NCBI GenBank assembly: GCA_902513955.1 | Contig: CABXOW010000002.1 | Location: 1-64,000, forward strand | DNA: 64,000 bases | Direction: 5' to 3' | DNA from: an uncultured Pelagibacteraceae bacterium | GTDB taxonomy: Bacteria > Pseudomonadota > Alphaproteobacteria > Pelagibacterales > Pelagibacteraceae | Shown: positions 1 to 9,774 of the stretch, one piece after another | Layout: each line of letters opens with the position of its first letter | How positions within the stretch are numbered: position 1 is the first letter of the stretch | Translations under genes and position numbers: made by a program | Notes under the pieces: model-generated | The model's input: only the letters and a program-made list of their open reading frames with translations | Told to the model about the DNA's origin: nothing | Databases searched by the model: none

Positions 1-1
1 T

Positions 2-736
2 TGTCCTAAGTATTATTTTATATCAGCTAGTGGTAACAAAAAAACTTTTACAAAAAAAAATTTATCTAAAATTTCAAATTCTTTAAAACTAGAACAGAAT
101 AAATATGGAATTTTTTTGTGTGGAGGAGACACAACTTTTTCAAATCAATTAAGTTTTTCAATTACATCTGTTGGATATTCAAAAAATATTATTTATAGAA
201 ACAAAGTAAAACTTCATGATGACATATATGTAACTGGAAATCTTGGCGATAGTTTTGTTGGTTTAAAAATTTTACAAAATAAGATTAAGATGACAAAAAA
301 ACTTAAAAGTTATTTTGTAAAAAAATATTTTGAACCGGAAATTCAAATTAAATTAACAAAAGATTTACTCAAGTTTGCTAACTCATCAATTGATATATCA
401 GACGGTTTAATTGATGATCTTGAAAAAATGATTAATAGACAAAAATTATCTTATAAAATCTGGGAAGAAAAAATCCCAATATCTAAAAATTTACTAACTT
501 ATTTAAAAAAAAATAATCTAAAAAAATCAAATTTCATATCCAATGGCGATGACTATCAGATATTATTTACTGCTAGTGCTGATAAATCTAGAATCATTAA
601 AAACATCTCAAAAAAATTTAGCATTAAAATATCTAGAATTGGTAAAATTAACTTAAATAATGAAAAATCAGTTCTTGTTGACAAAAAAGGTGAGTATTTA
701 CTTGTCAAAAGCTCAGGTTATAAACATCAATTCTAA
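2..736 (+). CDS. thiL: Thiamine-monophosphate kinase ThiL (5' truncated by window edge)
   Basis: The frame is open from base 2 (CPKYYFISASGNKK...FLCGGDTTFSNQLSFS); the GGDTT and DISDGLIDDLEK motifs and the C-terminal NGDDYQILFTA are ThiL-like. Confidence 0.9.
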   Translation, partial: CPKYYFISASGNKKTFTKKNLSKISNSLKLEQNKYGIFLCGGDTTFSNQLSFSITSVGYSKNIIYRNKVKLHDDIYVTGNLGDSFVGLKILQNKIKMTKKLKSYFVKKYFEPEIQIKLTKDLLKFANSSIDISDGLIDDLEKMINRQKLSYKIWEEKIPISKNLLTYLKKNNLKKSNFISNGDDYQILFTASADKSRIIKNISKKFSIKISRIGKINLNNEKSVLVDKKGEYLLVKSSGYKHQF

Positions 737-814
737 AAGTTAATTATTGTCTTTTTTAGCTTTTTTTGTATTGTCCGGACTTAAAATTTAACAATCAACA
801 ACCTTAAGGTTTAT

Positions 815-2920
815 ATGAGCGAAACAGTAGAGACTATTTTATTATACACAATCGGAGCTGGTTTATTATCCATAGTTTATGGATTTTTCACTGGAAAAAA
901 TATTTTAAATCAGAGCGCAGGAAATGCTAAGATGCAAGATATTGCGTCTGCAATCCAAATTGGTGCTAAAGCTTATCTAGCAAGACAATACAAAACAATA
1001 TCTATTGTTGGAGTAGTTGTTTTAGTAATTGTAAGTATTGCTTTCAGTCCTTTAGTTGGTTTGGGATACTTGGTTGGTGCAACATTATCAGGTATTGCTG
1101 GTTATGTTGGAATGTTAGTTTCTGTTGAGGCTAATGTTAGAACAGCTGAGGCTTCTAGAAAGGGACTTGCACAAGGTTTATCTGTTGCATTTAAATCTGG
1201 TGCTGTAACAGGTATGCTAGTTGCTGGTTTAGCGTTATTAGCTATAGCTGTTTATTATTACTATTTATTAAAATTTAATATTGATGAAAGAGAAATAGTT
1301 AATGCTCTTGTTGCTTTAGGGTTTGGAGCTTCTCTTATTTCAATTTTTGCAAGACTAGGTGGTGGTATATTTACAAAAGGGGCTGATGTTGGTGCTGATT
1401 TAGTTGGTAAAGTTGAAGCTGGTATTCCAGAAGATGATCCTAGAAACCCAGCTGTTATTGCAGATAACGTTGGTGATAACGTTGGTGATTGTGCTGGTAT
1501 GGCTGCTGATTTATTTGAAACTTATGCTGTTACAATTGTAGCTACAATGGTTTTATCATCAATTTTTTTTCAAGGTGATATGAGCATGATGATTTACCCT
1601 CTTACAATTGGTGGTGCTTGTATTCTAACTTCAATTTTAGGAACATTTTTTGTTAAACTTGGAAAAGACAAAAATGTAATGAACGCTCTGTATAAAGGAT
1701 TTGTTGTATCTGCTATTTCTTCAATAGTTATTTTATACCCGGTAACAGATTATGTAATAGGTTTTACTACTGAATATAATGTTAATGGTAAGAATTTTAA
1801 TGGAATGAATTTATATTACTGTGGAATAATAGGTCTAGTAATTACAGGTTTATTAATTTGGATCACTGAATATTACACTGGCACAAGTTATAGACCGGTG
1901 AAATCTGTTGCCGCTTCTTCAACAACAGGTCATGGTACTAATGTTATTCAAGGTTTAGCTGTTTCTATGGAAGCGACTGCTGTACCTGCATTAATTATTG
2001 TTGCTGGTATTTTAGCTACAAATTCTATTGCTGGACTTTATGGTATAGCTATTGCTGTAACTACCATGCTTGCTTTAGCCGGGATGGTTGTTGCACTTGA
2101 CGCTTATGGTCCTGTTACAGATAACGCTGGTGGAATTGCTGAAATGTCCAACCTAGATAAAAAAGTTAGAAAAACTACCGATGCTTTAGATGCAGTGGGC
2201 AATACAACAAAAGCTGTTACCAAAGGTTATGCTATTGGTTCAGCTGGTCTAGGCGCTTTAGTTTTATTTGCAGCTTATGTAGAAGATATTAAACACTTCT
2301 CTAATGTTGCTGGTTCTAAATTAGAAGGTATAGTTGTTACATTTGATTTATCAAATCCTTACGTAGTTGTTGGTTTATTAATTGGTGGAATGCTGCCTTA
2401 CTTATTTGGTTCAATGGGAATGCAAGCAGTTGGAAGAGCAGGTGGTGCTGTTGTAATTGAAGTTAGAAGACAATTTAAAAAATTTCCTGGTATTATGAAA
2501 AGAAAACAAAAACCAGATTATGCGAAATTAGTTGATCTTTTAACTGTAGCAGCAATTAAAGAGATGATTATTCCATCTCTATTACCAGTTTTATCCCCAG
2601 TTGTTCTTTACTTTATAATTTTATCAATCGGTGGACAGGTAGCAGCATTAGCAGCTGTAGGTGCTATGCTGTTAGGAGTTATTATTACAGGATTATTTGT
2701 TGCTGTTTCAATGACTGCTGGTGGTGGTGCTTGGGATAATGCCAAAAAGTATATAGAAGATGGCAATCATGGCGGTAAAGGATCTGAAGCTCATAAAGCT
2801 GCTGTAACTGGCGATACTGTTGGAGATCCATATAAAGATACAGCAGGTCCTGCAATAAATCCTATGATAAAAATCACAAATATTGTAGCTTTACTTTTAT
2901 TAGCAGTTATCGCTGGCTAA
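815..2920 (+). CDS. hppA: Membrane-bound proton/sodium-translocating pyrophosphatase
   Basis: 701 aa; [54 protein letters not shown] signature. Confidence 0.97.
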   Translation: MSETVETILLYTIGAGLLSIVYGFFTGKNILNQSAGNAKMQDIASAIQIGAKAYLARQYKTISIVGVVVLVIVSIAFSPLVGLGYLVGATLSGIAGYVGMLVSVEANVRTAEASRKGLAQGLSVAFKSGAVTGMLVAGLALLAIAVYYYYLLKFNIDEREIVNALVALGFGASLISIFARLGGGIFTKGADVGADLVGKVEAGIPEDDPRNPAVIADNVGDNVGDCAGMAADLFETYAVTIVATMVLSSIFFQGDMSMMIYPLTIGGACILTSILGTFFVKLGKDKNVMNALYKGFVVSAISSIVILYPVTDYVIGFTTEYNVNGKNFNGMNLYYCGIIGLVITGLLIWITEYYTGTSYRPVKSVAASSTTGHGTNVIQGLAVSMEATAVPALIIVAGILATNSIAGLYGIAIAVTTMLALAGMVVALDAYGPVTDNAGGIAEMSNLDKKVRKTTDALDAVGNTTKAVTKGYAIGSAGLGALVLFAAYVEDIKHFSNVAGSKLEGIVVTFDLSNPYVVVGLLIGGMLPYLFGSMGMQAVGRAGGAVVIEVRRQFKKFPGIMKRKQKPDYAKLVDLLTVAAIKEMIIPSLLPVLSPVVLYFIILSIGGQVAALAAVGAMLLGVIITGLFVAVSMTAGGGAWDNAKKYIEDGNHGGKGSEAHKAAVTGDTVGDPYKDTAGPAINPMIKITNIVALLLLAVIAG

Positions 2921-3392
2921 TTTTTTTTTGGTTTTCGGCCCTCTTATTGAGAGGGTCGTTAATCTTTTGTCTCATACTAGACATAAAATTGTATATAAAA
3001 TTGTTTCTTTTAAATCCAGTCTCAGTAGTAGCTTTTAGAACTTTTAAATTATTCATATTATCTTTATTATAAAATTCTTTTTTCTTTAATATTCCATAAT
3101 TATCTATTTCTAAAACTAGTACATTATTTTTATATATTTTCATTTTTCCTAAATTAGTTAATTTAGATTGTGTTTGTTTTCTTTCAATATAGATCCAAAC
3201 ATCATTATCAAATTTACTTTTAGTAGAAGGATTTCCTAAAATTTTCATTATATCGTTTTTGTTAGTCTTATTAATAATAAGAGAGGATTGTTTTTTTTCT
3301 AAAAATGGTACTCCATGATGTTTAACAACTTTTTTAAAAGCACAATTTGAAACTATTAATGAGAGAAAAATTATATATAATATTTTTATCAT
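2907..3392 (-). CDS. bamE: SmpA/OmlA (BamE)-family outer membrane assembly lipoprotein
   Basis: Lipobox (SLIVSNC); [33 protein letters not shown] resembles the BamE fold motif. Confidence 0.8.
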   Translation of the reverse strand: MIKILYIIFLSLIVSNCAFKKVVKHHGVPFLEKKQSSLIINKTNKNDIMKILGNPSTKSKFDNDVWIYIERKQTQSKLTNLGKMKIYKNNVLVLEIDNYGILKKKEFYNKDNMNNLKVLKATTETGFKRNNFIYNFMSSMRQKINDPLNKRAENQKKISQR

Positions 3393-3858
3393 GAATGAAA
3401 AATATCTTTATATTTATAACAATTTGATTAATTTCACTAGAAATAAAGGATTATATAAATCCTTAAATCGTGAAGATAATTTTTCAGATCGTTTAAGCTT
3501 ATTTTTATTACATTTTGCCTTCTTTTTAAAAAATTTTAAAAATGAGGAAAATAAGATTATTTTACAAGAAATTTACGATTTTATCTTTAGGCAACTTGAA
3601 CTTAGCATCAGGGAAATTGGTTATGGAGATCAATCAATTAATAAAAAAATGAAAGATTATATAAATTTGTTTCACTCAATGGTTTCAGAAATTCATTTTT
3701 GGAAGAATTTAACAAAAACACAAAAACTTGAAAAGTTTTCAATTTTTTTAAGTGATTTTAAAGAAATTGAACATTTACTTGATTATTTTGAGTTATTTAA
3801 TGTAAATTTGTCAAAAAAAACTTTGAATTCTTATTTAAAAAGTGTAAGTAACGCATAA
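3391..3858 (+). CDS. Ubiquinol-cytochrome c chaperone (CBP3-like) family protein
   Basis: 155 aa; [33 protein letters not shown] pattern; divergent to bamE. Confidence 0.75.
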   Translation: MNEKYLYIYNNLINFTRNKGLYKSLNREDNFSDRLSLFLLHFAFFLKNFKNEENKIILQEIYDFIFRQLELSIREIGYGDQSINKKMKDYINLFHSMVSEIHFWKNLTKTQKLEKFSIFLSDFKEIEHLLDYFELFNVNLSKKTLNSYLKSVSNA

Positions 3859-3860
3859 TT

Positions 3861-4043
3861 ATGGCTGTACCAAAACGTAAACAAACTCCGTCCAGAACTG
3901 GAATGAGAAGAGCTCAAACGATGAAATATTCAACAAAAAACATAGTTGAAGATAAAAAGTCAGGTGAGTATAGATTGACTCATCATTTAGATTTAAAAAC
4001 TGGAATGTATAAGGGTAGACAAGTTTTAGACCCAAAAGAATAA
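3861..4043 (+). CDS. rpmF: 50S ribosomal protein L32
   Basis: [19 protein letters not shown]. Confidence 0.95.
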   Translation: MAVPKRKQTPSRTGMRRAQTMKYSTKNIVEDKKSGEYRLTHHLDLKTGMYKGRQVLDPKE

Positions 4044-4057
4044 TATAAAAATTTAAA

Positions 4058-5059
4058 ATGACAGATCTGATTAAAATTGCAGTTGATGCAATGGGTGGTG
4101 ACAACTCACCAAATAAAATTATTGAAGGTGTATTACTTAATCACAAATCAAACAAAAATGTTTTTTATAAAATTTTTGGTGATGAGTATAAAATCAATAA
4201 TCTTATTGATGGTAAAATTAATAAAGAATTTTATGAAATCATTCACACAACTGAAGTTGTTAAAAGTACCGATAGCCCACTTGAAGGTGCCAAAAGAGGA
4301 AAAAATACAAGTATGTGGCTTGCTATAGAAAGTGTTAAGAAAAAAGAGACGGATATTGTAGTTTCAGCGGGTAATACAGGCGCACTATTAGTTATTTCAA
4401 AACTAAATCTTAAGATGATAGAAAATATTGATAAACCAGCATTATCCGCCCTATGGCCAAATAAAAAAGGTATGAGTGTTGTATTAGATTTGGGCGCAAA
4501 TATTGAGTGTGGTTCTAAAAACTTATTAGATTTTTCTATAATGGGTGCATCTCTTTATACTTCTTTGTATCCAGGCGATAAACCAAATGTAGGTTTATTA
4601 AATATAGGATCAGAAGAGCTTAAAGGAAATGAAATTATTAAAGAAACTTATCAAAATCTAAATGATAAAAAATCTGAAAATTATAATTTTTCTGGCTATA
4701 TAGAGGGAAACCATTTAATGGATGGTAATGTCAATGTAATTGTTTCTGATGGTTTTACAGGAAACGTAGCATTAAAAACTGCTGAGGGTACAGCAAATTT
4801 TATTACTAGTGAGCTAAAAAAAGCTATGACTGGATCAATAATTGGAAAAATCTCAACCCTGTTAAATTTTTCAAATTTAAAAAAATTTAAAAAACGTCTA
4901 GATCCAAGACTTTATAATGGTGCTATATTTATTGGGCTTGATTCACCGGTCGTTAAAAGTCACGGAGGTACAGATTATATTGGTTTCTCAAATTCTTTAG
5001 ATGTTTGTCATAGAATTGTAAAAGGTAATTTGATAGAAAAGATTAAACAAAATATTTAA
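4058..5059 (+). CDS. plsX: Phosphate acyltransferase PlsX
   Basis: IAVDAMGGDNSPNKIIEG; SHGGTDYIGF. Confidence 0.95.
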   Translation: MTDLIKIAVDAMGGDNSPNKIIEGVLLNHKSNKNVFYKIFGDEYKINNLIDGKINKEFYEIIHTTEVVKSTDSPLEGAKRGKNTSMWLAIESVKKKETDIVVSAGNTGALLVISKLNLKMIENIDKPALSALWPNKKGMSVVLDLGANIECGSKNLLDFSIMGASLYTSLYPGDKPNVGLLNIGSEELKGNEIIKETYQNLNDKKSENYNFSGYIEGNHLMDGNVNVIVSDGFTGNVALKTAEGTANFITSELKKAMTGSIIGKISTLLNFSNLKKFKKRLDPRLYNGAIFIGLDSPVVKSHGGTDYIGFSNSLDVCHRIVKGNLIEKIKQNI

Positions 5060-5063
5060 ATCA

Positions 5064-5363
5064 ATGAGAATAAACTTAACTAAAAAAGACTTAGTTAATT
5101 TAGTTTATATGCAGTTAGGTTTTTCAAAACAAATTTCAGAAAATCTTATTGAAGATTTTATATCAACTATCGTCTCAAACATTAAAAAAGAAAAAAAATT
5201 AAAATTATCTAAATTTGGAACTTTTTCAATAAGACAAAAGAAATCCAGAATAGGAAGAAATCCAAAAACCAAAGAGTCTAAAATTATATCTAGTAGAGAG
5301 GTTGTATTGTTTAAGCCGTCAAAAGAATTTAAAGAATTTATAAATTTAAAAGATAATGGATAA
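5064..5363 (+). CDS. ihfA: Integration host factor alpha subunit (HU/IHF family)
   Basis: LTKKDLVNLVYMQLGFSKQ...LSKFGTFSIRQKKSRIGRNPKTKE. Confidence 0.85.
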   Translation: MRINLTKKDLVNLVYMQLGFSKQISENLIEDFISTIVSNIKKEKKLKLSKFGTFSIRQKKSRIGRNPKTKESKIISSREVVLFKPSKEFKEFINLKDNG

Positions 5364-5727
5364 ATCAGACAATGCTTATAAAACAATAGGTGAAGTCGCA
5401 AAAATATTAAATTTAAAGTCTAATAAGAAGGGTATACTGCCAACACATACTATTAGATTTTGGGAAACTCAATTCAAGCAAATTAAACCTAAAATCTTAA
5501 ATTCAAATAGAAGATATTATGATGAAAATTGCATTAATCTTCTTAAAAAAGTTAAATTTCTTCTTAAAGAACAAGGTATGACGATTAATGGTGTTAAAAA
5601 AATACTTAATGGAGACCAATCATTAGAACTTGACGAAATGGCAAATAATTCTATAAAAGCTGATAATTTAAGAAATAAATTAGTTAAGATTTCTAAAATT
5701 GTTAAAAATTTAAAATACTTAAAATAA
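5356..5727 (+). CDS. MerR-family transcriptional regulator
   Basis: KTIGEVAKILNL...THTIRFWETQFKQIKPKILNSNRRYYDE helix-turn-helix; downstream of ihfA as in many alphaproteobacteria. Confidence 0.88.
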   Translation: MDKSDNAYKTIGEVAKILNLKSNKKGILPTHTIRFWETQFKQIKPKILNSNRRYYDENCINLLKKVKFLLKEQGMTINGVKKILNGDQSLELDEMANNSIKADNLRNKLVKISKIVKNLKYLK

Positions 5728-5728
5728 T

Positions 5729-5920
5729 ATGGCAAAAAAAACTCACGTAAAAGTTAGACTTGTTCCAGAATCAAAACCTGATAGCCCTTTCTTTTATTAT
5801 GTTAAAAAACCAGCTGGTGGCGAAAAAGCAAAAGTTAAACTTTCTGCTAAAAAATATAATCCAGCTACAAGAAAACATGAAACCTTCGTGGAAAAAAAAC
5901 TTCCACCGCACAGTAAATAA
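5729..5920 (+). CDS. rpmG: 50S ribosomal protein L33
   Basis: MAKKTHVKVRLVPES...FFYYVKKP...LSAKKYNPATRKHETFVEKKL. Confidence 0.9.
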   Translation: MAKKTHVKVRLVPESKPDSPFFYYVKKPAGGEKAKVKLSAKKYNPATRKHETFVEKKLPPHSK

Positions 5921-6211
5921 TTATTTATTTTTAAAATTTCGTCTTTCGTAGTCAATAAAGGACCAAATCATATTCTTCCATATACGATTTGTTATTTTAG
6001 AGTCAATTTTAAGTTTCTTCGATTTACCTTTTATTTTATTTAAAATGTAATTAATTCTTTTGCGATCGACTATTTCTTTTTTAAATTCTTTTAGTTTAAG
6101 GACTTCTTTTACAAGCTTGGTTCTATACTTAATGAGACCAAGAAGTTTATTATCCAATTTATCAAGCTTTATTCTAATTAAGTTTAATTTTTTTTTATTT
6201 TTTGGCGACAT
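5921..6211 (-). CDS. Chorismate mutase (AroQ-type)
   Basis: NLIRIKLDKLDNKLLGLIKYRTKLVKEVLKLK helical AroQ pattern. Confidence 0.75.
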   Translation of the reverse strand: MSPKNKKKLNLIRIKLDKLDNKLLGLIKYRTKLVKEVLKLKEFKKEIVDRKRINYILNKIKGKSKKLKIDSKITNRIWKNMIWSFIDYERRNFKNK

Positions 6212-6254
6212 TTTATTTATTGGATTAATTAATAATTATTATATTTATCTATAT

Positions 6255-7277
6255 ATGTATAGTCAGAATAGTCATTTAAATTATCAATTAAAAATTTGGT
6301 TACTTGCTCTAATAGGACTGGTTATTCTTATAATTTTAGTTGGTGGTCTAACAAGACTAACGGACTCAGGTTTATCTATAACATCTTGGGAATTATTTGT
6401 AGGTTTTGTACCTCCTTTAACAAATGATAAATGGGTTGATTATTTTGATCTTTATAAAACCATTCCAGAATTTAGTGAACAAAATTTTAATATGACATTG
6501 AATGAATTTAAAATAATTTTTTGGTGGGAATGGGTTCATCGTCAATTAGGAAGATTGATTGGATTAGTTGTATTGGTGCCATTAATATTTTTTACCTTTA
6601 AAAATGGATTATGGATTTTAAAAAAGTATGGAATAATTTTTTTATTAGTTTGTTTTCAAGGTTTTATAGGCTGGTATATGGTATCTAGTGGCTTGTTAGA
6701 TAGAGTAGATGTAAGTCATTATAGACTTTCACTACATTTAGTAACTGCTTTTATAATTTTGTCAGTCATATTTTGGAAATTTCTTAAATTAACCAAACTA
6801 CTGATACATGATATTGCGATTAATATAAGTTTAATAAAATTTTTTCTTTTTTTATTATTTTTGCAATTAATAATAGGAGCTTTTGTATCAGGTATGGATG
6901 CTGGGACTATTTATAATACTTGGCCTTTAATGGGTTCTTCTTATTTTCCTGATGACAGTCAATTTATTGAATTTTTCAACATTAGTCTTTTTGACAATCC
7001 GTCTATAGTTCAATTTATTCATAGAAATTTAGCTTACTTAATTGTTGGATTTTATATGTATATTTTATTTTTTGTTTTCAAAGATTGTAATAAAATATTT
7101 AGAAAACCTTTTTTGATTATAGGAGTTAGTTTATTTATACAGGTAGTGTTGGGAATATTTACAATTTTATCTGGAGTAAAAATTATTTATGCATCTTTAC
7201 ACCAGATAAATTCTATTTTGATTATACTTTCAACTTTATATTTTTTATATATAGCAAAGTATAGAAAAATTAATTAA
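6255..7277 (+). CDS. ctaA: Heme A synthase (COX15/CtaA)
   Basis: VGGLTRLTDSGLSITSWE, WWEWVHRQLGRLIG, SGMDAGTIYNTWPLM. The listed ORF starts at 6060, but the ATG at 6255 (MYSQNSHLNYQLK) avoids overlap with the divergent chorismate mutase. Confidence 0.92.
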   Translation: MYSQNSHLNYQLKIWLLALIGLVILIILVGGLTRLTDSGLSITSWELFVGFVPPLTNDKWVDYFDLYKTIPEFSEQNFNMTLNEFKIIFWWEWVHRQLGRLIGLVVLVPLIFFTFKNGLWILKKYGIIFLLVCFQGFIGWYMVSSGLLDRVDVSHYRLSLHLVTAFIILSVIFWKFLKLTKLLIHDIAINISLIKFFLFLLFLQLIIGAFVSGMDAGTIYNTWPLMGSSYFPDDSQFIEFFNISLFDNPSIVQFIHRNLAYLIVGFYMYILFFVFKDCNKIFRKPFLIIGVSLFIQVVLGIFTILSGVKIIYASLHQINSILIILSTLYFLYIAKYRKIN

Positions 7278-7307
7278 TCTCTATTTGTTGACATATAAGC
7301 TCCAAAG

Positions 7308-8636
7308 TTAACTTACAGCTTTTAGACTACCCTTTGAAGATTTATCTAGAGCTTGGTCTAAGTCGTCAATAATATCATCAATATGTTCTAAACCGATACA
7401 CAATCTAACATAACCAGGTGTTACACCGGCTGCAGCTAATTCTTCTTCTGTTAGCTGACTGTGTGTAGTTGTTGCCGGGTGAATTGCTAAACTTCTTGCA
7501 TCTCCAATGTTAGCCACATGGTAAAACATTTTTAAGGATTCAATAAATTTTTTTCCTGCTTCAATTCCACCAGCTAACTCAATACCTACTAATGCTCCAT
7601 TGCCATTTTTAAGATATTTCTTTGCTCTACTAGAAATTTCTTCGTTATGTTCGGTTGCATAGATTACTTTAGCTATTGCTTTATGTTTTTTTAGATAATC
7701 AACAACTTTTGCTGCATTTTCACAATGTTGTTTCATTCTTAAAGCAACAGTTTCTAGACCTTGAATTACACCAAAAGCATTATCAGGAGACAAAGCTGAC
7801 CCTAGATCTCTTAATAAAGTTACTCTAGCTCTTACTGCGAATGAAACATTAGCACCTGTTAATTCAGGTACTGCTTTGCCCCAAACTACACCACCATAAC
7901 TTGCATCAGGCTCGTTGAATAGTGGTTGTCTTTTAGGGTTTGTTGTCCAGTCAAAATTACCACCATCAACTAAAGCTCCCCCAACAACAGTTCCATGTCC
8001 AGCTATATATTTGGTAAGTGAATAAACAACTATAGCCGCTCCATGTTCAAGCGGTTTACAAATTACTGGTGCCGCTGTGTTATCAACAATTAATGGTATA
8101 TTGTATTTTTTACCAATATCTGACACTTCCTTAATTGGAAAAACTCTCAAATATGGATTCGGTAATGTTTCTCCATAAAAGGCTCTTGTTTTATCATCTA
8201 TAGCTTTTTCAAATTTTTTTGGATCAGAAGGATCTGCGTATCTAACCTCAATACCAAGTTTACTTAAAGTATGAGTGAACAAAGATACCGTTCCACCGTA
8301 AAGATCTGTTGAGCTAATAATGTTGTCTCCAGCTTGAGCAACATTTAAAATTGCAAAAGTAGAAGCTGTTTGTCCAGATGAGACTGTTAAACTAGCTAAG
8401 CCTCCATCAAGTGCAGCAAGTCTTTTTTCTAAAACATCATTTGTTGGATTCATGATTCTTGTGTAGATATTACCAAACTCTTTTAAAGCAAATAGATTTG
8501 CTGCATGTTCAGTGCTATCGAATTGATATGATGTAGTTCTGTAAATTGGAACTGCGACAGCATTTGTTGATGGGTCACTTCTGTAGTCACCACCATGAAT
8601 TGCTATAGTTTCTGGGTTACTTCTTTTTGTACTCAT
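7308..8636 (-). CDS. metY: O-acetylhomoserine aminocarboxypropyltransferase (sulfhydrylase)
   Basis: PLP Cys/Met metabolism family; AFYGETLPNPYLRVFPIKEV, VVYSLTKYIAGHGTVVGGALVDGG, QLTEEELAAAGVTPGYVRLCIGLEHIDDI. Confidence 0.95.
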   Translation of the reverse strand: MSTKRSNPETIAIHGGDYRSDPSTNAVAVPIYRTTSYQFDSTEHAANLFALKEFGNIYTRIMNPTNDVLEKRLAALDGGLASLTVSSGQTASTFAILNVAQAGDNIISSTDLYGGTVSLFTHTLSKLGIEVRYADPSDPKKFEKAIDDKTRAFYGETLPNPYLRVFPIKEVSDIGKKYNIPLIVDNTAAPVICKPLEHGAAIVVYSLTKYIAGHGTVVGGALVDGGNFDWTTNPKRQPLFNEPDASYGGVVWGKAVPELTGANVSFAVRARVTLLRDLGSALSPDNAFGVIQGLETVALRMKQHCENAAKVVDYLKKHKAIAKVIYATEHNEEISSRAKKYLKNGNGALVGIELAGGIEAGKKFIESLKMFYHVANIGDARSLAIHPATTTHSQLTEEELAAAGVTPGYVRLCIGLEHIDDIIDDLDQALDKSSKGSLKAVS

Positions 8637-8641
8637 TTTTA

Positions 8642-8701
8642 CTCCTTTTTTAGTGCTTTAACTTAATGTAAGGCGCACAATATAGTTCAAATGCCTGCCG
8701 A
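8642..8701 (-). promoter_or_regulatory. SAM-V riboswitch, 3' edge overlapping the metY Shine-Dalgarno
   Basis: Minus-strand read: cggcaggcATTTGAACTATATTGTGCgccttacattaagttaaaGCACTAAAaaAGGAGt, then ATG. The core resembles the SAM-II/SAM-V aptamer core; GGC..GCA pairs with TGC..GCC; the AGGAG at the 3' edge is the metY ribosome-binding site. Confidence 0.82.
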
Positions 8702-8713
8702 TAATTTTATGAA

Positions 8714-8760
8714 AATTCCTGTTTAGCAGTTATATGCCCGCAATAGGATCAAATCGGCAA
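8714..8760 (-). promoter_or_regulatory. SAM-II riboswitch upstream of the SAM-V element
   Basis: Minus-strand read: tTGCCgatttgaTCCTATTGCGGGCAtataactGCTAAAcAGGAattttc. P1 TGCC/GGCA, pseudoknot TCCT/AGGA, and the SAM-II signatures UAUUGC and GCUAAA are all present. Confidence 0.85.
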
Positions 8761-8843
8761 TATGTTTTTAGCAGATAAATCTTATATTACAAGACAAATA
8801 TCAAATTGACTTTGCAATTAATAATAGTATTAATCCTCGCACA

Positions 8844-9302
8844 ATGACAAAATTCGTAAAAAAAGACCAAGTAACATCATCGTGGTATGAAATAGATGCA
8901 ACTAATGCTGTAGTTGGAAGACTAGCAACAGTTATTTCTAAAATCATTAGAGGTAAAAATAAAACAACTTATACACCTCATATGGATCATGGTGACTTTG
9001 TAGTAGTTAAGAATATAGAACAGGCTAAATTTACAGGAAAAAAATTTCAAGATAAAATTTATTATAGACACACTGGTCACCCAGGTGGAATTAAAGAAAC
9101 TACACCTGAAAAATTACATGAAAAAAAACCAGGTGAAACTTTAAAACTTGCTGTAAAAAGAATGCTTCCTGGTGGAGTATTGGGGAGAAAACAATTAACC
9201 AAATTAAAGATTTATGCTGGGAGTGACCATCCTCATGCAGCTCAAAACCCTCAAGTTATTGAACTAGGTAATTTAAACAGTAAAAACTTAGTTAGAAATT
9301 AA
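8844..9302 (+). CDS. rplM: 50S ribosomal protein L13
   Basis: WYEIDATNAVVGRLATVISKIIRGKNKTTYTPHMDHGDFVVV. Confidence 0.97.
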   Translation: MTKFVKKDQVTSSWYEIDATNAVVGRLATVISKIIRGKNKTTYTPHMDHGDFVVVKNIEQAKFTGKKFQDKIYYRHTGHPGGIKETTPEKLHEKKPGETLKLAVKRMLPGGVLGRKQLTKLKIYAGSDHPHAAQNPQVIELGNLNSKNLVRN

Positions 9303-9303
9303 T

Positions 9304-9741
9304 ATGGAAAATATTCAAACAACACCAAAAACACCAAAACTTAAATTAGACTTTAAAGATAGCAAGTATGCTACTGGTAGAAGAAAAACTTCAATAGCTA
9401 AAGTTTGGTTAAAAAAAGGTACTGGTAAAATCTATGTTAATGGAAAACTATTTAATGAATATTTTTCAAGTGAATTTCATCATCTTCAAATAACAAGACC
9501 TTTTGATATAATTAAACAATCTACGGACTATGATGTAAGATGTAGTGTTACTGGTGGTGGCCCAACAGGACAAGCTGGGGCTTTGGTACACGGTATTTCT
9601 AAGGCTTTAGTTATGTTTGATGAAAATTTAAAATCTACATTAAAAACTGAAAAACTTACAACCAGAGACTCTAGAGCTGTTGAAAGAAAAAAACCTGGTA
9701 GAAGAAAAGCTAGAAGAAGCTTCCAATTCTCTAAAAGATAA
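9304..9741 (+). CDS. rpsI: 30S ribosomal protein S9
   Basis: YATGRRKTSIAKVWLKKGTGKIYVNGK...DSRAVERKKPGRRKARRSFQFSKR. Confidence 0.97.
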   Translation: MENIQTTPKTPKLKLDFKDSKYATGRRKTSIAKVWLKKGTGKIYVNGKLFNEYFSSEFHHLQITRPFDIIKQSTDYDVRCSVTGGGPTGQAGALVHGISKALVMFDENLKSTLKTEKLTTRDSRAVERKKPGRRKARRSFQFSKR

Positions 9742-9774
9742 TTCTTTTTTAATTTTAAACTGTTATAATAAATT

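Noticed and set aside
2936-2958. Hairpin ggCCCTCTtattgAGAGGGtc as a bidirectional terminator for hppA/bamE
   Set aside because: The stem is real, but it lies inside bamE codons and is not followed by a U-tract on either strand; insufficient as a terminator call.
3859-4104. 81-aa minus-strand ORF
   Set aside because: Antisense over rpmF and the plsX start.
4077-4328. 83-aa plus-strand ORF
   Set aside because: Out-of-frame shadow of plsX.
5105-5401. 98-aa minus-strand ORF
   Set aside because: Antisense shadow of ihfA.
5760-5951. 63-aa plus-strand ORF
   Set aside because: Out-of-frame with rpmG, which is clearly the real gene.
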